Positions 15,541-24,208 of a stretch of DNA of 35,581 bases are shown piece after piece (within the stretch, counting starts at the first letter, position 1; every line of letters starts with the position of its first letter). Source of the stretch: a virus; IMG/VR virus record IMGVR_UViG_3300035180_003044, positions 1-35,581 of that record. One strand, 5' to 3'. The translations under genes and the position numbers were made by a program. The notes below the pieces were generated by a model. That model saw nothing but the letters and a program-made list of their open reading frames with translations. It did not search any database and was not told the DNA's origin.

Positions 15541-15983
15541 AAATAATGTTTAATCCTTCTGGACCCTGATTTTTAATCCCCGTATATCTATCTTTAACTG
15601 ATTGAACAGGTCCTTTACCCTTATTTTCTAGTTTGGGCAATTGTAATTCTTCTCCAAGAATTCGTGCTAGTTCCTCTGGAGTAAATTCAGCCATATAGCC
15701 ATGTTCCCCAGAATCTTTGCCAGCCTTTCCTTTACCTTCTCCCTGCTGAGGGTCTCCGCCAACCGGATCACCCTCATTGCCATCTCCCTGACCAACTCCG
15801 CCCTTACCCGTTCCAAAAAACAAATCGAGGCAAATATATCCTGTCTACAGGAACTGAGATAATCTTTTTTCCTTGCTGCCCCAAGATATTATCGGAACTA
15901 GCATATTTACAAAGATTATTCTTTACTTTGTTACGAATGATATTTTTGAATCGATTAAGGTCGGAGTTGATCTTATATAACAT
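15512..15983 (-). pseudogene. DUF444 (YeaH/UPF0229-like) N-terminal fragment, frameshifted
   Basis: ATG at 15983 overlaps the Thg1-like stop as TAATG. It reads MLYKINSDLNRFKNIIRNKV, then LGQQGKKIISVPVDRIYLPR, matching the DUF444 N-terminus. One extra T in the T6 run (15815-15820) throws the frame; with T5 it continues FGTGKGGVGQGDGN, a glycine-rich segment, and EFTPEELARILGEELQLP, all family features. It then stops after about 156 residues, whereas DUF444 proteins are about 400 residues and carry a von Willebrand A-like part, which is missing. In bacteria DUF444 works with PrkA kinase and SpoVR; neither is in this window. Probably a non-functional remnant. Confidence 0.7.
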
Positions 15984-16729
15984 TATAACAATTTATTAAT
16001 GTAGTTATGATCTTGTGAAAAGATCGGAATTTCATTATCCACAATCCACTCAGAGCGGCGAGCTTTAATTGCTTCGCCAGTTTTGGTATTGTATCCCAAT
16101 TTATCGACAGTAGCTTTAATTATACAGCGACCTCGTTTTTGAGAGGTGGGACAATCATTCCAGTTGATTCCTTTTTGAAAGATCATTTCCTGCAATTCTG
16201 AATTGTTTTTATCCGTGCATTGCGCATGTGAGTATAGGGACCTCGCCAACATCTGGACTGAGTTTCTGGTAGCGTCTTGCTGGCGCCATAATAAGTAGTT
16301 GTTGACATCTTCCTTTGGAATAACAAAAGCGCGGCTATCAAAAGTAGCCAATTTACCTGCCCCAAAAATACGATGGGAAAGTGATGTGAAAACAGCAGAT
16401 GCCATGCCGGCAGATACGCTTACCATCTTCTGAAGATTGTTCTCAAACCACGCTTGCGTATCTAAAGATTTGTAGTTGTTAATTAACACAGATATTTCAT
16501 CTGACTGAACGTAGGCTATTTGTGCGCCCTGAATATTACGACACAGGTAAATTGCAGTCTCATTCATAACATCAACAAGACTTTGATCAACTGGCTTCTG
16601 AAGCCCTTTTGTATAGGTGTGAAAATGACACCCGTCAACCCTGATAATGACGGGCAATCTTGTTGGTAATTTTTGACGAAATGAATTTTCATAATTTTTC
16701 ATTCTATCGCCTAATGAGTCATTTGACAT
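15983..16729 (-). CDS. Thg1-like 3'-5' polymerase (tRNA-His guanylyltransferase family)
   Basis: 248 residues. VIIRVDGCHFHTYTKG (27-42) and YVQSDEISVL (73-82) carry the metal-binding Asp32 and Asp77/Glu78 of the family. SRAFVIP, then NYLLWRQQDATRNSVQML are also typical. Thg1-like proteins add nucleotides to RNA 5' ends in the reverse direction, either G-1 of tRNA-His or repair of truncated tRNA 5' ends. In bacteria and phages they are usually the repair type (general knowledge). Here it may restore tRNAs damaged during infection. AAAGG lies about 10 bases before ATG. Confidence 0.92.
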   Translation of the reverse strand: MSNDSLGDRMKNYENSFRQKLPTRLPVIIRVDGCHFHTYTKGLQKPVDQSLVDVMNETAIYLCRNIQGAQIAYVQSDEISVLINNYKSLDTQAWFENNLQKMVSVSAGMASAVFTSLSHRIFGAGKLATFDSRAFVIPKEDVNNYLLWRQQDATRNSVQMLARSLYSHAQCTDKNNSELQEMIFQKGINWNDCPTSQKRGRCIIKATVDKLGYNTKTGEAIKARRSEWIVDNEIPIFSQDHNYINKLL

Positions 16730-16776
16730 GGCGTGAAAAACCTTTCCTATTAAACTAAATAATTTATTATATATTT

Positions 16777-17534
16777 ATGATAACAAAAGAAATTTTAACT
16801 GGATTAATGCTTGGTAATGGATGTTTAGAGCTGGCAAAAATGCATCTTTAAGAATTGCTAGAAAAAGAATGGATAGTAACTATATTGACTATCATGTAAA
16901 CATTTTTAAATATTTGGGAGCAAAAAGAAGTGATGGCAAAATTTATGATAAACGTACTGATAAGGTATGCGGAAGAACAATGCTTCACACTACAGTTAAT
17001 ATGTTTTTACAAAAATACATAATAAATGGTATCCAGATGGATATAAGATCGTTCCTAAAAATATACAGATAACTCCAACCACATTAGCGACATAGATTGC
17101 TGATGATGGGTCTATCATTAGAAGAAAAAGAAATTATTCTGTAAAAATAGCAACACACAGATTTTCTAAAACTGAAGTAGAATTTCTAGTAGATCTTCTT
17201 AAAATACATTTGATTTAGACTTCAAAATCTATCAAGATAACTCTGGCAAATCGCCACATTAGTTTATAATGCTTACTAATAAATCTAGCGTCAAAAAACT
17301 AATAGAAATTATATCTCCAGTTTTTCCTGCTGGAATGGAAAGAAAATCTTCTCTATGGAAAAGTAATTTACTTGATACAAAAAAATATATCCAAAGTGCA
17401 AATTTTGCAATTCTAATAATATCAGTAAAAATGGTAAAACAATAGTGGGAAACCAAAATTTCTATGTAAAGAATGCAGAAGGAAATTTATTATTTCTTAA
17501 TTTCTTTCAATTCAAATTTGTTTGGCGCAAATGA
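16777..17534 (+). pseudogene. LAGLIDADG homing endonuclease, multiply broken
   Basis: Starts MITKEILTGLMLGNGCLE, a LAGLIDADG motif whose catalytic Asp is Asn. Frameshifts near 16830 and 17030 follow. The pieces SLRIARKRMDSNYIDYHVN and GAKRSDGKIYDKRTDKVCGR are typical of the family. The second motif reads TTLAT-TAG-IADDGS, with an amber where Trp normally stands, and the tail VKKLIEIISPVFPAGMERKS ends near 17534. Opposite in strand to all neighbours. Clearly dead: frameshifts, nonsense codon and a lost catalytic Asp. Confidence 0.85.
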
Positions 17535-17572
17535 TTTTGCTAAGTATAATTTATACATCTTTCACCTCGCTA

Positions 17573-18052
17573 TTAAACCATGCCAGGGTTTTTCCAAGAA
17601 AATTTCCATTTAGCAATATCTGCTTTAGCTCCCATGTAATATGCGCGATATGCATTTACAGCATCTTGGCGTTTACACTCATCAGGCATACATTGAACAA
17701 ATGGAGTGTGAGCCGCCCAAAAAATCTGAATGATACTCAAATTTCGTGCGATTCGGCGTCCATAACATGGATCAAATCTGCACACGTATGGAATTTGTCA
17801 TATCTCAGCGTATACTCTTCGCACATATGAGTGGTATGACACATCAACCATGCCCAATTTGCCGGATCGGCAGCAACCCAGCGGGTACAGGGATGATTTG
17901 CGTAGGTGATCTTATATGGACCGGGAAAAACCGCGTTCAGTAGAACCTGTTGAAATAATTTGAGTGCTTTCTAAGATCATCTTCACTACATGTTTGTCAC
18001 ATAAATAACGAGCAGCGTCACCAGGATACTCGTCTAATACAAAGATATTCAT
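17573..18052 (-). CDS. Conserved phage-type protein, two compensating frameshifts
   Basis: ATG at 18052 overlaps the upstream stop as ATGA. It reads MNIFVLDEYPGDAARYLCDK and HVVKMILESTQII; then another frame gives FPGPYKITYANHPCTRWVA and TTHMCEEYTLRYDKFH; then the first frame returns with TPFVQCMPDECKRQDAVNAY and YMGAKADIAKWKF. First and last frames agree and total length is 160 codons, so one base is missing near 17950 and one is extra near 17735. The layout resembles a conserved phage protein of unknown function that I know by sequence pattern (CDKHVVKM, NHPC, CEEYxxRY, QCMPDE). Function not known. Confidence 0.65.
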
Positions 18053-18297
18053 TGCTTAACAATCTCATAAAGTTCTTCCCAATCAGAAGAATTTGTTCCC
18101 GGGGTATCAAATTGATGACCAGAACCTCCCCAACCATCATCAAAATTAAATCCATACCATTGTTTACTAAATTTTCCAGTAAAAAACTCTCCGCCTATTT
18201 TTGCTCGATAGCGTTTGCCTAAACGTATATCTGGATGGTCATGACCATTACCTTTTGATAGGTCAATTGGAACTAATTTAGGTTCTTTCTTTTTCAT
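18049..18297 (-). CDS. Small protein of unknown function (82 aa)
   Basis: Basic start MKKKEPKLVPIDLSKGNGHD, then RYRAKIGGEFFTGKFSKQWY and a Gly-rich acidic part, DDGWGGSGHQFD. Predicted as a small beta-rich fold. The ATG overlaps the peptidyl-tRNA hydrolase stop as ATGA. No family recognised. Confidence 0.65.
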   Translation of the reverse strand: MKKKEPKLVPIDLSKGNGHDHPDIRLGKRYRAKIGGEFFTGKFSKQWYGFNFDDGWGGSGHQFDTPGTNSSDWEELYEIVKQ

Positions 18298-18737
18298 TTT
18301 AATACTTGAAGCCTCTTTACTAGTTTAGAAACATTGCTTTTTTTCATTGGCCATAAACCAATGACAGTTTCAGAGTTGGGGGCGATTTCAGTTAAACCGG
18401 CGTCAACAACAATGACATCTAAATTGTTGTTGAGTTCTAGTTTGAGTTTAGCCCACTCTTTATCATCGGCTTTTAGCACTACTTTGCGAAATGAAGTATT
18501 AAGCCATTCAGTAAAAATCTGGCGATAATGAATGATTGATTCCGTAGACCAACCATAAATCTCTTTTTGATCTAAATCTTTATAATTCAGCAAAAGCATT
18601 TGCGCTGCATGGGCGCATTGAGCCGCTGTTTTACCAATACCCATTCCCAATGACTCTCTAACAATAAAATACATAACAATAGGGTCTTCTTGATTAGCCC
18701 TTTTCGCAATAGCCTCTGGTGTGTTGTGATCTTCCAT
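18294..18737 (-). CDS. Peptidyl-tRNA hydrolase, Pth2 type
   Basis: 147 residues. VMYFIVRESLGMGIGKTAAQ and CAHAA (about 21-45), SFRKVVLKAD (about 82-91) and VVDAGLTEIAPNSETVIGLW (about 110-129) match the archaeal/eukaryal Pth2 family, including the Lys of MGIGK and the acidic VDAG. It frees tRNA from peptidyl-tRNA that has dropped off the ribosome. Bacteria normally use the unrelated Pth1, so this is a phage-specific acquisition. The ATG has GAGG seven bases upstream and a TTGACA promoter candidate. It heads a string that continues to the Thg1-like gene's side of the window. Confidence 0.9.
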   Translation of the reverse strand: MEDHNTPEAIAKRANQEDPIVMYFIVRESLGMGIGKTAAQCAHAAQMLLLNYKDLDQKEIYGWSTESIIHYRQIFTEWLNTSFRKVVLKADDKEWAKLKLELNNNLDVIVVDAGLTEIAPNSETVIGLWPMKKSNVSKLVKRLQVLK

Positions 18738-18756
18738 AATAATACCTCTGCCCTAT

Positions 18757-18784
18757 AACTTAACCACGAAAATTGACGTGTCAA
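18757..18784 (-). promoter_or_regulatory. Candidate promoter for the Pth2 string
   Basis: Minus strand TTGACA (18784-18779) is a perfect -35 box. The -10 is less clear: TAAGTT at 16 bases, or TTATAG at 20. It stands between the kelch gene stop and the Pth2 ATG, the only gap nearby. Confidence 0.45.
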
Positions 18785-18805
18785 GCTCGACTAGAATTTA
18801 TAAAA

Positions 18806-20014
18806 TTACTTTATATAGTCAGTTTTCCAATATGGAAAGCCTAACGCCTTAAACAAATCATTTTTATCTAATGTAGATTCTACAATGGTTCTAGATCTGT
18901 GTGCGTATTCAATTGCCGCCGGGCTATTAAACAGATATTTATAATCTGGTGTACTTGCGAAGACAATGCTGCTTCCACTTCCTCCAAATAAAAATAATCT
19001 ATCATAAATAATTGCCAACTGAGAGTATGAAACTTCTCCTGGAATTTCAGAACCAGTATCATACCAAATATGAGGCGCCGCTGTGTGGCATTTAAAAATA
19101 GATGTAAATTTAGGAGTGCCACCAGCATCTGTTGTGGTAAACAAATATCCATCATTTCCAATGACAACAAATTGTCCGTTAGCTGAAGGTCTTGGTAATG
19201 CACCAACAATAGTCCAAGATGATAAATCGTAAATAGAGGCGGTGATTATATTATTTGTATAAGTTTTGTCTTCAAGTTGACCGCCAAACATATAAACATT
19301 AGTATTAAGAATTGCTGCGTGAGAGCCAAATATTGGAAGCAATATATTATTGCCATAATAATTCCAACTTAATGGATTTGAAATGCTAGCCGTTATGATC
19401 TTGGTGGTGGGCTCTCTTAATGAGGTTGGATTCTTCCAGGTCAAACCACCTAACAAATGCAAATAGCCATCTAACACTATTAGTTGAGAGTGTGTTAAAT
19501 CATATGGTAAATTACCAGCTGAAGTCCAGGTCAACGGGTCCGAGGCGGCGGCGGAATAAATTACATCAGAAATGTACCCATCAACCATACCACCAAATAA
19601 ATATAAATATCCATCAACCAATGCCAGTTGGGATCCATATAAATTGGAAGGCAAGGTGGCTCCAGTATCAAACCAATCTGCAGGGTTTTCTAATGCAGCT
19701 CTCCATATCTTATTAGAGTTTTTACTTCCAAAAAGATAAGCATAACCATCAATTATGGCTAGTTGAGAATCTGACACTGCTTCAGGCATTACTTTATAAG
19801 TAGTGTCCCAGGTTTTAGGATTAGGAAGATTGAAATCTACAATGGCGCCGGCATCGGCAACCAAATAGGCAGCAAAATCCACAAAAGGATTTTCTCCAGA
19901 TTTATATCCCATATATAAGGAACCATCTAAATCTGGAGCGTCATTAACCACCCAAGTTCTATATTGGGTGGGAGCAGAATTAACGTCCCTAGCAAGCATT
20001 TTGTAGCGAATCAT
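18806..20014 (-). CDS. Kelch-like beta-propeller protein, probable virion or receptor-binding part
   Basis: 402 residues with five or six repeats of about 50 residues, each with the pattern SQLAIIDGYAYLFGG followed by an Asp/Asn-Pro-x-x-W segment (for example DPLTWTSAG, NPLSWNYYG). These are kelch blades. Residues 1-90 are a non-repeat N-terminal part. Phage kelch proteins are often tail or capsid decoration proteins that bind surface sugars; this is inference from fold. No good ribosome site is seen; the start lies 14 bases after the helicase stop, so coupling is possible. Confidence 0.75.
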   Translation of the reverse strand: MIRYKMLARDVNSAPTQYRTWVVNDAPDLDGSLYMGYKSGENPFVDFAAYLVADAGAIVDFNLPNPKTWDTTYKVMPEAVSDSQLAIIDGYAYLFGSKNSNKIWRAALENPADWFDTGATLPSNLYGSQLALVDGYLYLFGGMVDGYISDVIYSAAASDPLTWTSAGNLPYDLTHSQLIVLDGYLHLLGGLTWKNPTSLREPTTKIITASISNPLSWNYYGNNILLPIFGSHAAILNTNVYMFGGQLEDKTYTNNIITASIYDLSSWTIVGALPRPSANGQFVVIGNDGYLFTTTDAGGTPKFTSIFKCHTAAPHIWYDTGSEIPGEVSYSQLAIIYDRLFLFGGSGSSIVFASTPDYKYLFNSPAAIEYAHRSRTIVESTLDKNDLFKALGFPYWKTDYIK

Positions 20015-20028
20015 ACATATATGATGTA

Positions 20029-22614
20029 TTATTCGCCAAACAATAATTTCTTTTTCTCTTCCTCTAAAGCTGGATCTGGAAGCTTATTCCACACCATAAA
20101 CAATTCTTTTTTTGCCCTCGTTATAGCAACATAATGAATGTTCAACTCTTCTTGCGAAGAAGATCTTAAAGTATCTGCCAATACGAAAACCCTATCAGAT
20201 TCTTTGCCTTTGATACGATGCACGCTACTAAATAAAACTATTTTTGACTCATCATTGTCTTGAAATAATTTATCAATATTGACTTTGACCTCCTCCAAAG
20301 AGGAAGCTCCTTCACATAAATTTTCCATGCATTCCACTTTATCAGAAATAGATTCGGTGCTGGCTTTTGGATATTTAGCTAGAAGTCTTTCTTTTTCTTC
20401 TTTTTCCCAGTTCTTGAGCCATTTCAATAAATCAGTAATATTTTTCTTTTTTGATTTCTTAATTAGAAACATTAGGTTCGCACCAATGTCTCTTCCTAGA
20501 ATGTTTGCAGGAATACCATTTTTTAGAAATCTCAGGCAATGTTTAATAAGCGGAGCGTTGAGACGGCTCACGACATACGAGCCCGGCTTTGCCATTTTTA
20601 TAAGATCATGTATGGCAATTTCTGTAATTGTACCATCAGGAGACTTTTCAAATGGCTCAATATCGGGCACGAATTTCTTTGCCTCTTCAACTACAAGTTT
20701 TGGGCATCTATAGCAAATTGGCAGTGGAAGTTCGGTGGGCTTCAGTCGATCCCTTAGATTATCCAAAACTTTAGAATCGGCGCCACGCCAAGAATATAAT
20801 GCCTGATAATTATCAAGCACCGCAATAACTCTTCCTGACGGCTGCTTGACCGCAGAGAGCGCTAGCTCAATCTGACATTTATTCAGATCCTGAGATTCAT
20901 CAATGAAAACATAATCATATTTTCCTGGATTGAGTCGGTAAACAAAAGGAAACCAAATCATATCATTAAAGTCAATGACATTTGTTTTTTCTTTGCAAGA
21001 TCGCAAAGCCCTAGAAACATATTTGATAAAATCTGGAAGTTCTACCTCACATAGATCTATTCCATATTCAAATATCATTTCTTCAATGCCTGTAGGAGTG
21101 TCGATTAAGTTTGCCTTACAAAAAGCAACTGTTTTGCAAATATTGTCAATTAAATCGAAGTTATCTTTCGGGTGTGTGAAAAAATTAGATACAATCTCCC
21201 AACACTTATTATCATCTAGCTCTATATTATTGCCGAATTTTAACTTAACGGCACGATATCCTAAAGAATGAAGTGTTAAGCATTCGACATAAGATCCGAG
21301 TTTAGATTTAAGCTCTTCCTGAATGGACTTATTGAAAGCACAAAATAAAGATTTTTTGCCCTTTGGAATATACTTAGATCCCTCAACAAGTGAAGACGTA
21401 TTATGTGTAATGGTATAATCACCCAATAAAAATCTACCATCTCCATCTAATGTAAATCCATAATATTCACCAATACCAATTGGTGATATATTAAATCCTG
21501 TGCAAAGATGATTTTTTATCTGCTTTCTTTTAATAGACTGTTTTCTTTTAATAGACTGCTTACGTTTTAATAGACATGGTATTTGAGATAAATCTCCAGA
21601 CAAATTAACTGCCCAAAAATCTGTTTCATAATTTATACTTTTTATTTTTCCACGATGTTTAGAGATATAGGCAGCTATTCCAAGACTTCGAGCTAAGAAG
21701 GCATATTGCTCAGCTAATTTTTTATATATTGTTGAGATTCTAATAGAATTATTAGAGCCTCCCCCATCAGAATCAATGATTCCAGCTAAAAGTCTTAATC
21801 TATTATGTTTTGAATTTACTAAATATTCATTTGGTATAATTTTTTCTTTACCACTAACACATTTAGTGTTTAAATAAGTTTTAAAATAATTTCTTGCGAC
21901 TCTTGGATTAAAAGAGCCTATCTTGCCAAGATTAAATGATATCCTATAGGCTTTGGATTTTTCTTTAGCTACTGTAGCAGTTAATCCATAATATGGGGCT
22001 TGTTTTACACAATAATCTATTATCTCTTGATCTGCGGATGTAATATTTGCTGTTGTCCTTGTTCCACCACCAATCCATAATCCAATTAAATATGGATCAT
22101 ATTCAATTTTTTGATCATAAAAATTGACCCCAGTTTTTAATAGCTTCCAGTTTTTACTTATATTTTTTAAATGTTTGTTTTTTGCCAAAAAATTATTAAC
22201 AGAAATATCTATTATTTCACCTTTGCCATGATTACTTTTAATCAAAGTAAGTATATGATCAGTATTACAAACCCAGCTTTCGCCTTTTGTCGGGATTATT
22301 CTAACCAAATCTCCAACACCAGAATTTACAGAAAGTACTTTTCTAGGTTTAGAGTCTGGTCCCATTAATAAATCATGCTCAGTAACCAGCTCTACTGGCT
22401 TAATGTCGCCATTATATAATAATACTGGTGTTCCTTTACCAAGACATTTAGCGCTGCCAGCTCTAGCAATAACAACCGTATGTCCTGTTCCTCGGGCAAT
22501 ATCCTTAAAAATGTCTTTCTGATATGGCGACCAATCTCTTTTGATGGCAGGCTTAATAATATGAGAATTATCTGGCTTTTTTGGCGGGAATTTATTTGAC
22601 TTCTTGAATACCAT
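20029..22614 (-). CDS. UvrD/Rep-like SF1 DNA helicase containing an intein
   Basis: 861 residues, of which 349 are an intein. The spliced protein is about 512 residues. Walker A is split by the intein: VVIARAGSAK, then TSSLVEG. YVFIDESQDLN (motif II), DNYQALYSWRGAD (motif III), VHRIKGKESDRVFVLAD (motif V) and HYVAITRAKKELFMV (motif VI) are all present, so an active 3'-5' helicase is expected after splicing. Role: phage DNA replication, recombination or repair. The ATG lies inside the end of the upstream small gene. The host exteins are otherwise normal. Confidence 0.93.
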   Translation of the reverse strand: MVFKKSNKFPPKKPDNSHIIKPAIKRDWSPYQKDIFKDIARGTGHTVVIARAGSAKCLGKGTPVLLYNGDIKPVELVTEHDLLMGPDSKPRKVLSVNSGVGDLVRIIPTKGESWVCNTDHILTLIKSNHGKGEIIDISVNNFLAKNKHLKNISKNWKLLKTGVNFYDQKIEYDPYLIGLWIGGGTRTTANITSADQEIIDYCVKQAPYYGLTATVAKEKSKAYRISFNLGKIGSFNPRVARNYFKTYLNTKCVSGKEKIIPNEYLVNSKHNRLRLLAGIIDSDGGGSNNSIRISTIYKKLAEQYAFLARSLGIAAYISKHRGKIKSINYETDFWAVNLSGDLSQIPCLLKRKQSIKRKQSIKRKQIKNHLCTGFNISPIGIGEYYGFTLDGDGRFLLGDYTITHNTSSLVEGSKYIPKGKKSLFCAFNKSIQEELKSKLGSYVECLTLHSLGYRAVKLKFGNNIELDDNKCWEIVSNFFTHPKDNFDLIDNICKTVAFCKANLIDTPTGIEEMIFEYGIDLCEVELPDFIKYVSRALRSCKEKTNVIDFNDMIWFPFVYRLNPGKYDYVFIDESQDLNKCQIELALSAVKQPSGRVIAVLDNYQALYSWRGADSKVLDNLRDRLKPTELPLPICYRCPKLVVEEAKKFVPDIEPFEKSPDGTITEIAIHDLIKMAKPGSYVVSRLNAPLIKHCLRFLKNGIPANILGRDIGANLMFLIKKSKKKNITDLLKWLKNWEKEEKERLLAKYPKASTESISDKVECMENLCEGASSLEEVKVNIDKLFQDNDESKIVLFSSVHRIKGKESDRVFVLADTLRSSSQEELNIHYVAITRAKKELFMVWNKLPDPALEEEKKKLLFGE
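21400..22446 (-). other. Intein (Cys57-Asn405) with LAGLIDADG domain, inserted in Walker A
   Basis: The intein begins CLGKGTPVLLYNGDIKPVEL directly after the Walker A Lys and ends DYTITHN before Thr, giving a Cys1/Asn-end/Thr+1 splice site. TDHILTL (block B) is also present, so splicing residues look complete. The homing domain has YLIGLWIGGGTR and LRLLAGIIDSDGGG. In the first motif the normal catalytic Asp (GDG) is Gly (codon GGT instead of GAT), while the second keeps Asp. The endonuclease is therefore probably crippled or only nicks. Walker A is a known hot spot for intein insertion. Confidence 0.93.
21521..21575 (-). repeat. 18-19-base tandem repeat inside the intein
   Basis: Three near copies of TGCTTTCTTTTAATAGAC (plus strand), read as KRKQSI-KRKQSI-KRKQI on the minus strand. 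The insertion adds a basic stretch between the endonuclease and the C-terminal splicing block. It looks like recent slippage. Confidence 0.7.
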
Positions 22615-23018
22615 GCTCTCTCACGATTTTCTCATTATGTTCTACTTGATATGGATAATATCCCTGTGCATTTGTAACTTCAGCTTCATCATCTATATCT
22701 TGTTGTTTGTTTTTAATAAGTTTTTTAACTGTATTGTTGATTATTTCTTGAATGTCAATATCTCTATCTTGACTTCCCTTTCCACAAGGAGGATGCCATA
22801 ATCTACGAGCATCTTCCATGGCAGAATAAAACATAAAACAATCTGGTGCATATGGCGCCCAAACACCATCTGAATAGCAAGTTCCGCCGCCCTCAGCATT
22901 GTAATCTCTATCAGTATTACGAGGCGGAATGTCCTTTTTGTTATGACGAAAACTCTGATCTTATCTCCACCATTAATGGGAAGCCCACTAACACCACAAG
23001 TGCCGCTCCATTCTCCAT
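22592..23018 (-). CDS. Unknown Cys/Gly-rich phage protein, two single-base deletions
   Basis: ATG at 23018 has AGGAG upstream. If one G is restored after ATGG it reads MGEWSGTCGVSGLPINGGD and KIRVFVITK; restoring one A in the A5 run near 22940 continues KKDIPPRNTDRDYNAEGGGT, YSDGVWAPYAPDCFMFYSA and on to a C-terminal EHGIQEVK at 22592. Length fits exactly two missing bases. The only uninterrupted part is the last 80 codons. A similar TCGVSGLPI start is familiar to me from other phage hypothetical proteins; function unknown. Its end overlaps the helicase start by 23 bases. Confidence 0.55.
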
Positions 23019-23023
23019 AGTGA

Positions 23024-23932
23024 TTATCTCCTAATAAAATCTTTATTCGATCTACTGTACAACTGGCTGTCCAAACTAACTAATTTGTCAAAATCTTCAA
23101 CAGAATATAATTCTTTATTGATGGCTTTCATGCCAGACTTTGCCCCAAACAAAGCCCCAACAATTGCTGCCGTAGTGTCTGTATCTCCACCGGCTTTGAT
23201 TGCAGCCACAACAGCCTCGTGATAGTTGTCAAACTTAAGAAAACAATAAATAGCAGATGGAACCGTTTCTGCCACATTGGCTTTTGTGCCAAGAACCCTT
23301 AAAACTTGTGGAGGAGTAATATTTGACTCTAACATGGAATCAAGACTTGATAATGTTCTTTTAATTTTACTATCTGGTAGTTTTTCTGTTATTCTGGGGA
23401 GGATACCTTCTAAATCATGATTAACTGCTAGAGCAGCAGCCATACCAATGGCAATAGCTCCCGCCTCAGCCTCTTCTGAAAGATGAGTAATAGCACTGTC
23501 AATTTTTAGAATATTGACTAAGGAATACAAATCGTTTCTAAAAAACACTCCAAATGGAGCCGCCCTCATGGCAGTACCATTGCCCTGAGATCCAACTACG
23601 CCAGACTCAGACCAGTGCTTACCAGCAAGTAAATTATTGACAGCCTGAAGTGTGGTTTTACCATAACCACGAGCAGCCCCAGAAGTAATCCAATTCACAT
23701 ATCGTTTTGCCAAATCATCTGGATTGAACCCTGAGCTTTCAATCAACGATTCGGAAACCATGAGACTCATCTGAGTATCATCAGAATATTGTCCAGGAAG
23801 CAATTTATGATGTTCGCTCCCAAGATAGGTGATGCCATCCCAATCAATTAGCGGCTGGTAATTTACTAATTTAGTTTCAAAGGGAACGCCTAGGGCGTCT
23901 CCAATTGCCGTTCCCAAAAGAACATTGCACAT
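23024..23932 (-). CDS. ADP-ribosylglycohydrolase (DraG/ARH family)
   Basis: 302 residues, standard for the family. GTAIGDALGVPFE (8-20), YSDDTQM (about 49-55), GNGTAMRAAPFG, THLSEEAEAGA and AGGDTDTTAAIVGAL supply the binuclear Mg site and the ADP-ribose loops. The SDDT and GGDTDTT motifs are intact, so hydrolysis of ADP-ribosyl-Arg/Ser bonds, or of poly(ADP-ribose), is plausible. With the PARP and macro genes this gives both writer and erasers in one window. ATG overlaps the stop of the small gene upstream as TAATG. Confidence 0.94.
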   Translation of the reverse strand: MCNVLLGTAIGDALGVPFETKLVNYQPLIDWDGITYLGSEHHKLLPGQYSDDTQMSLMVSESLIESSGFNPDDLAKRYVNWITSGAARGYGKTTLQAVNNLLAGKHWSESGVVGSQGNGTAMRAAPFGVFFRNDLYSLVNILKIDSAITHLSEEAEAGAIAIGMAAALAVNHDLEGILPRITEKLPDSKIKRTLSSLDSMLESNITPPQVLRVLGTKANVAETVPSAIYCFLKFDNYHEAVVAAIKAGGDTDTTAAIVGALFGAKSGMKAINKELYSVEDFDKLVSLDSQLYSRSNKDFIRR

Positions 23933-24208
23933 TATTTATTGCCTTTCATTTCCGCTTTTCTAAAGCGAGACCATATCCCATTTCTTTTCTCTTTTGAAAA
24001 AAGAACCACAGCATCGGATAAGTTTTCGAACTCTTCATGATGTTTCTGAGTAGAATCTTCCCAGGTGCAGTGAGGAAATTGCACTTCACCTATAGGTCGA
24101 ACACATAGAATACCGGCAAAATCTATATTGAACCTTACTGGCAAAGACAATACTTGTATTATCTTTTGCTTCTATTGCATCCTTTTGCGTGAAATTCAAA
24201 TTATTCAT
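23932..24208 (-). CDS. Small protein of unknown function, one frameshift
   Basis: ATG at 24208 overlaps the RlmN-like stop as ATGA and reads MNNLNFTQKDAIEAKDNTSI, VFASK. Removing one G at 24133-24134 continues FNIDFAGILCVRPIGEVQF and WEDSTQKHHEEFENLSD to the stop at 23932, which overlaps the next ATG. Corrected length is 91 residues and both ends fit the operon. Without correction only a TTG-started 72-residue C-terminal part would be made. Function unknown. Confidence 0.55.

Noticed and set aside
20279-20713. 144-residue plus-strand open frame
   Set aside because: Antisense to conserved helicase motifs.
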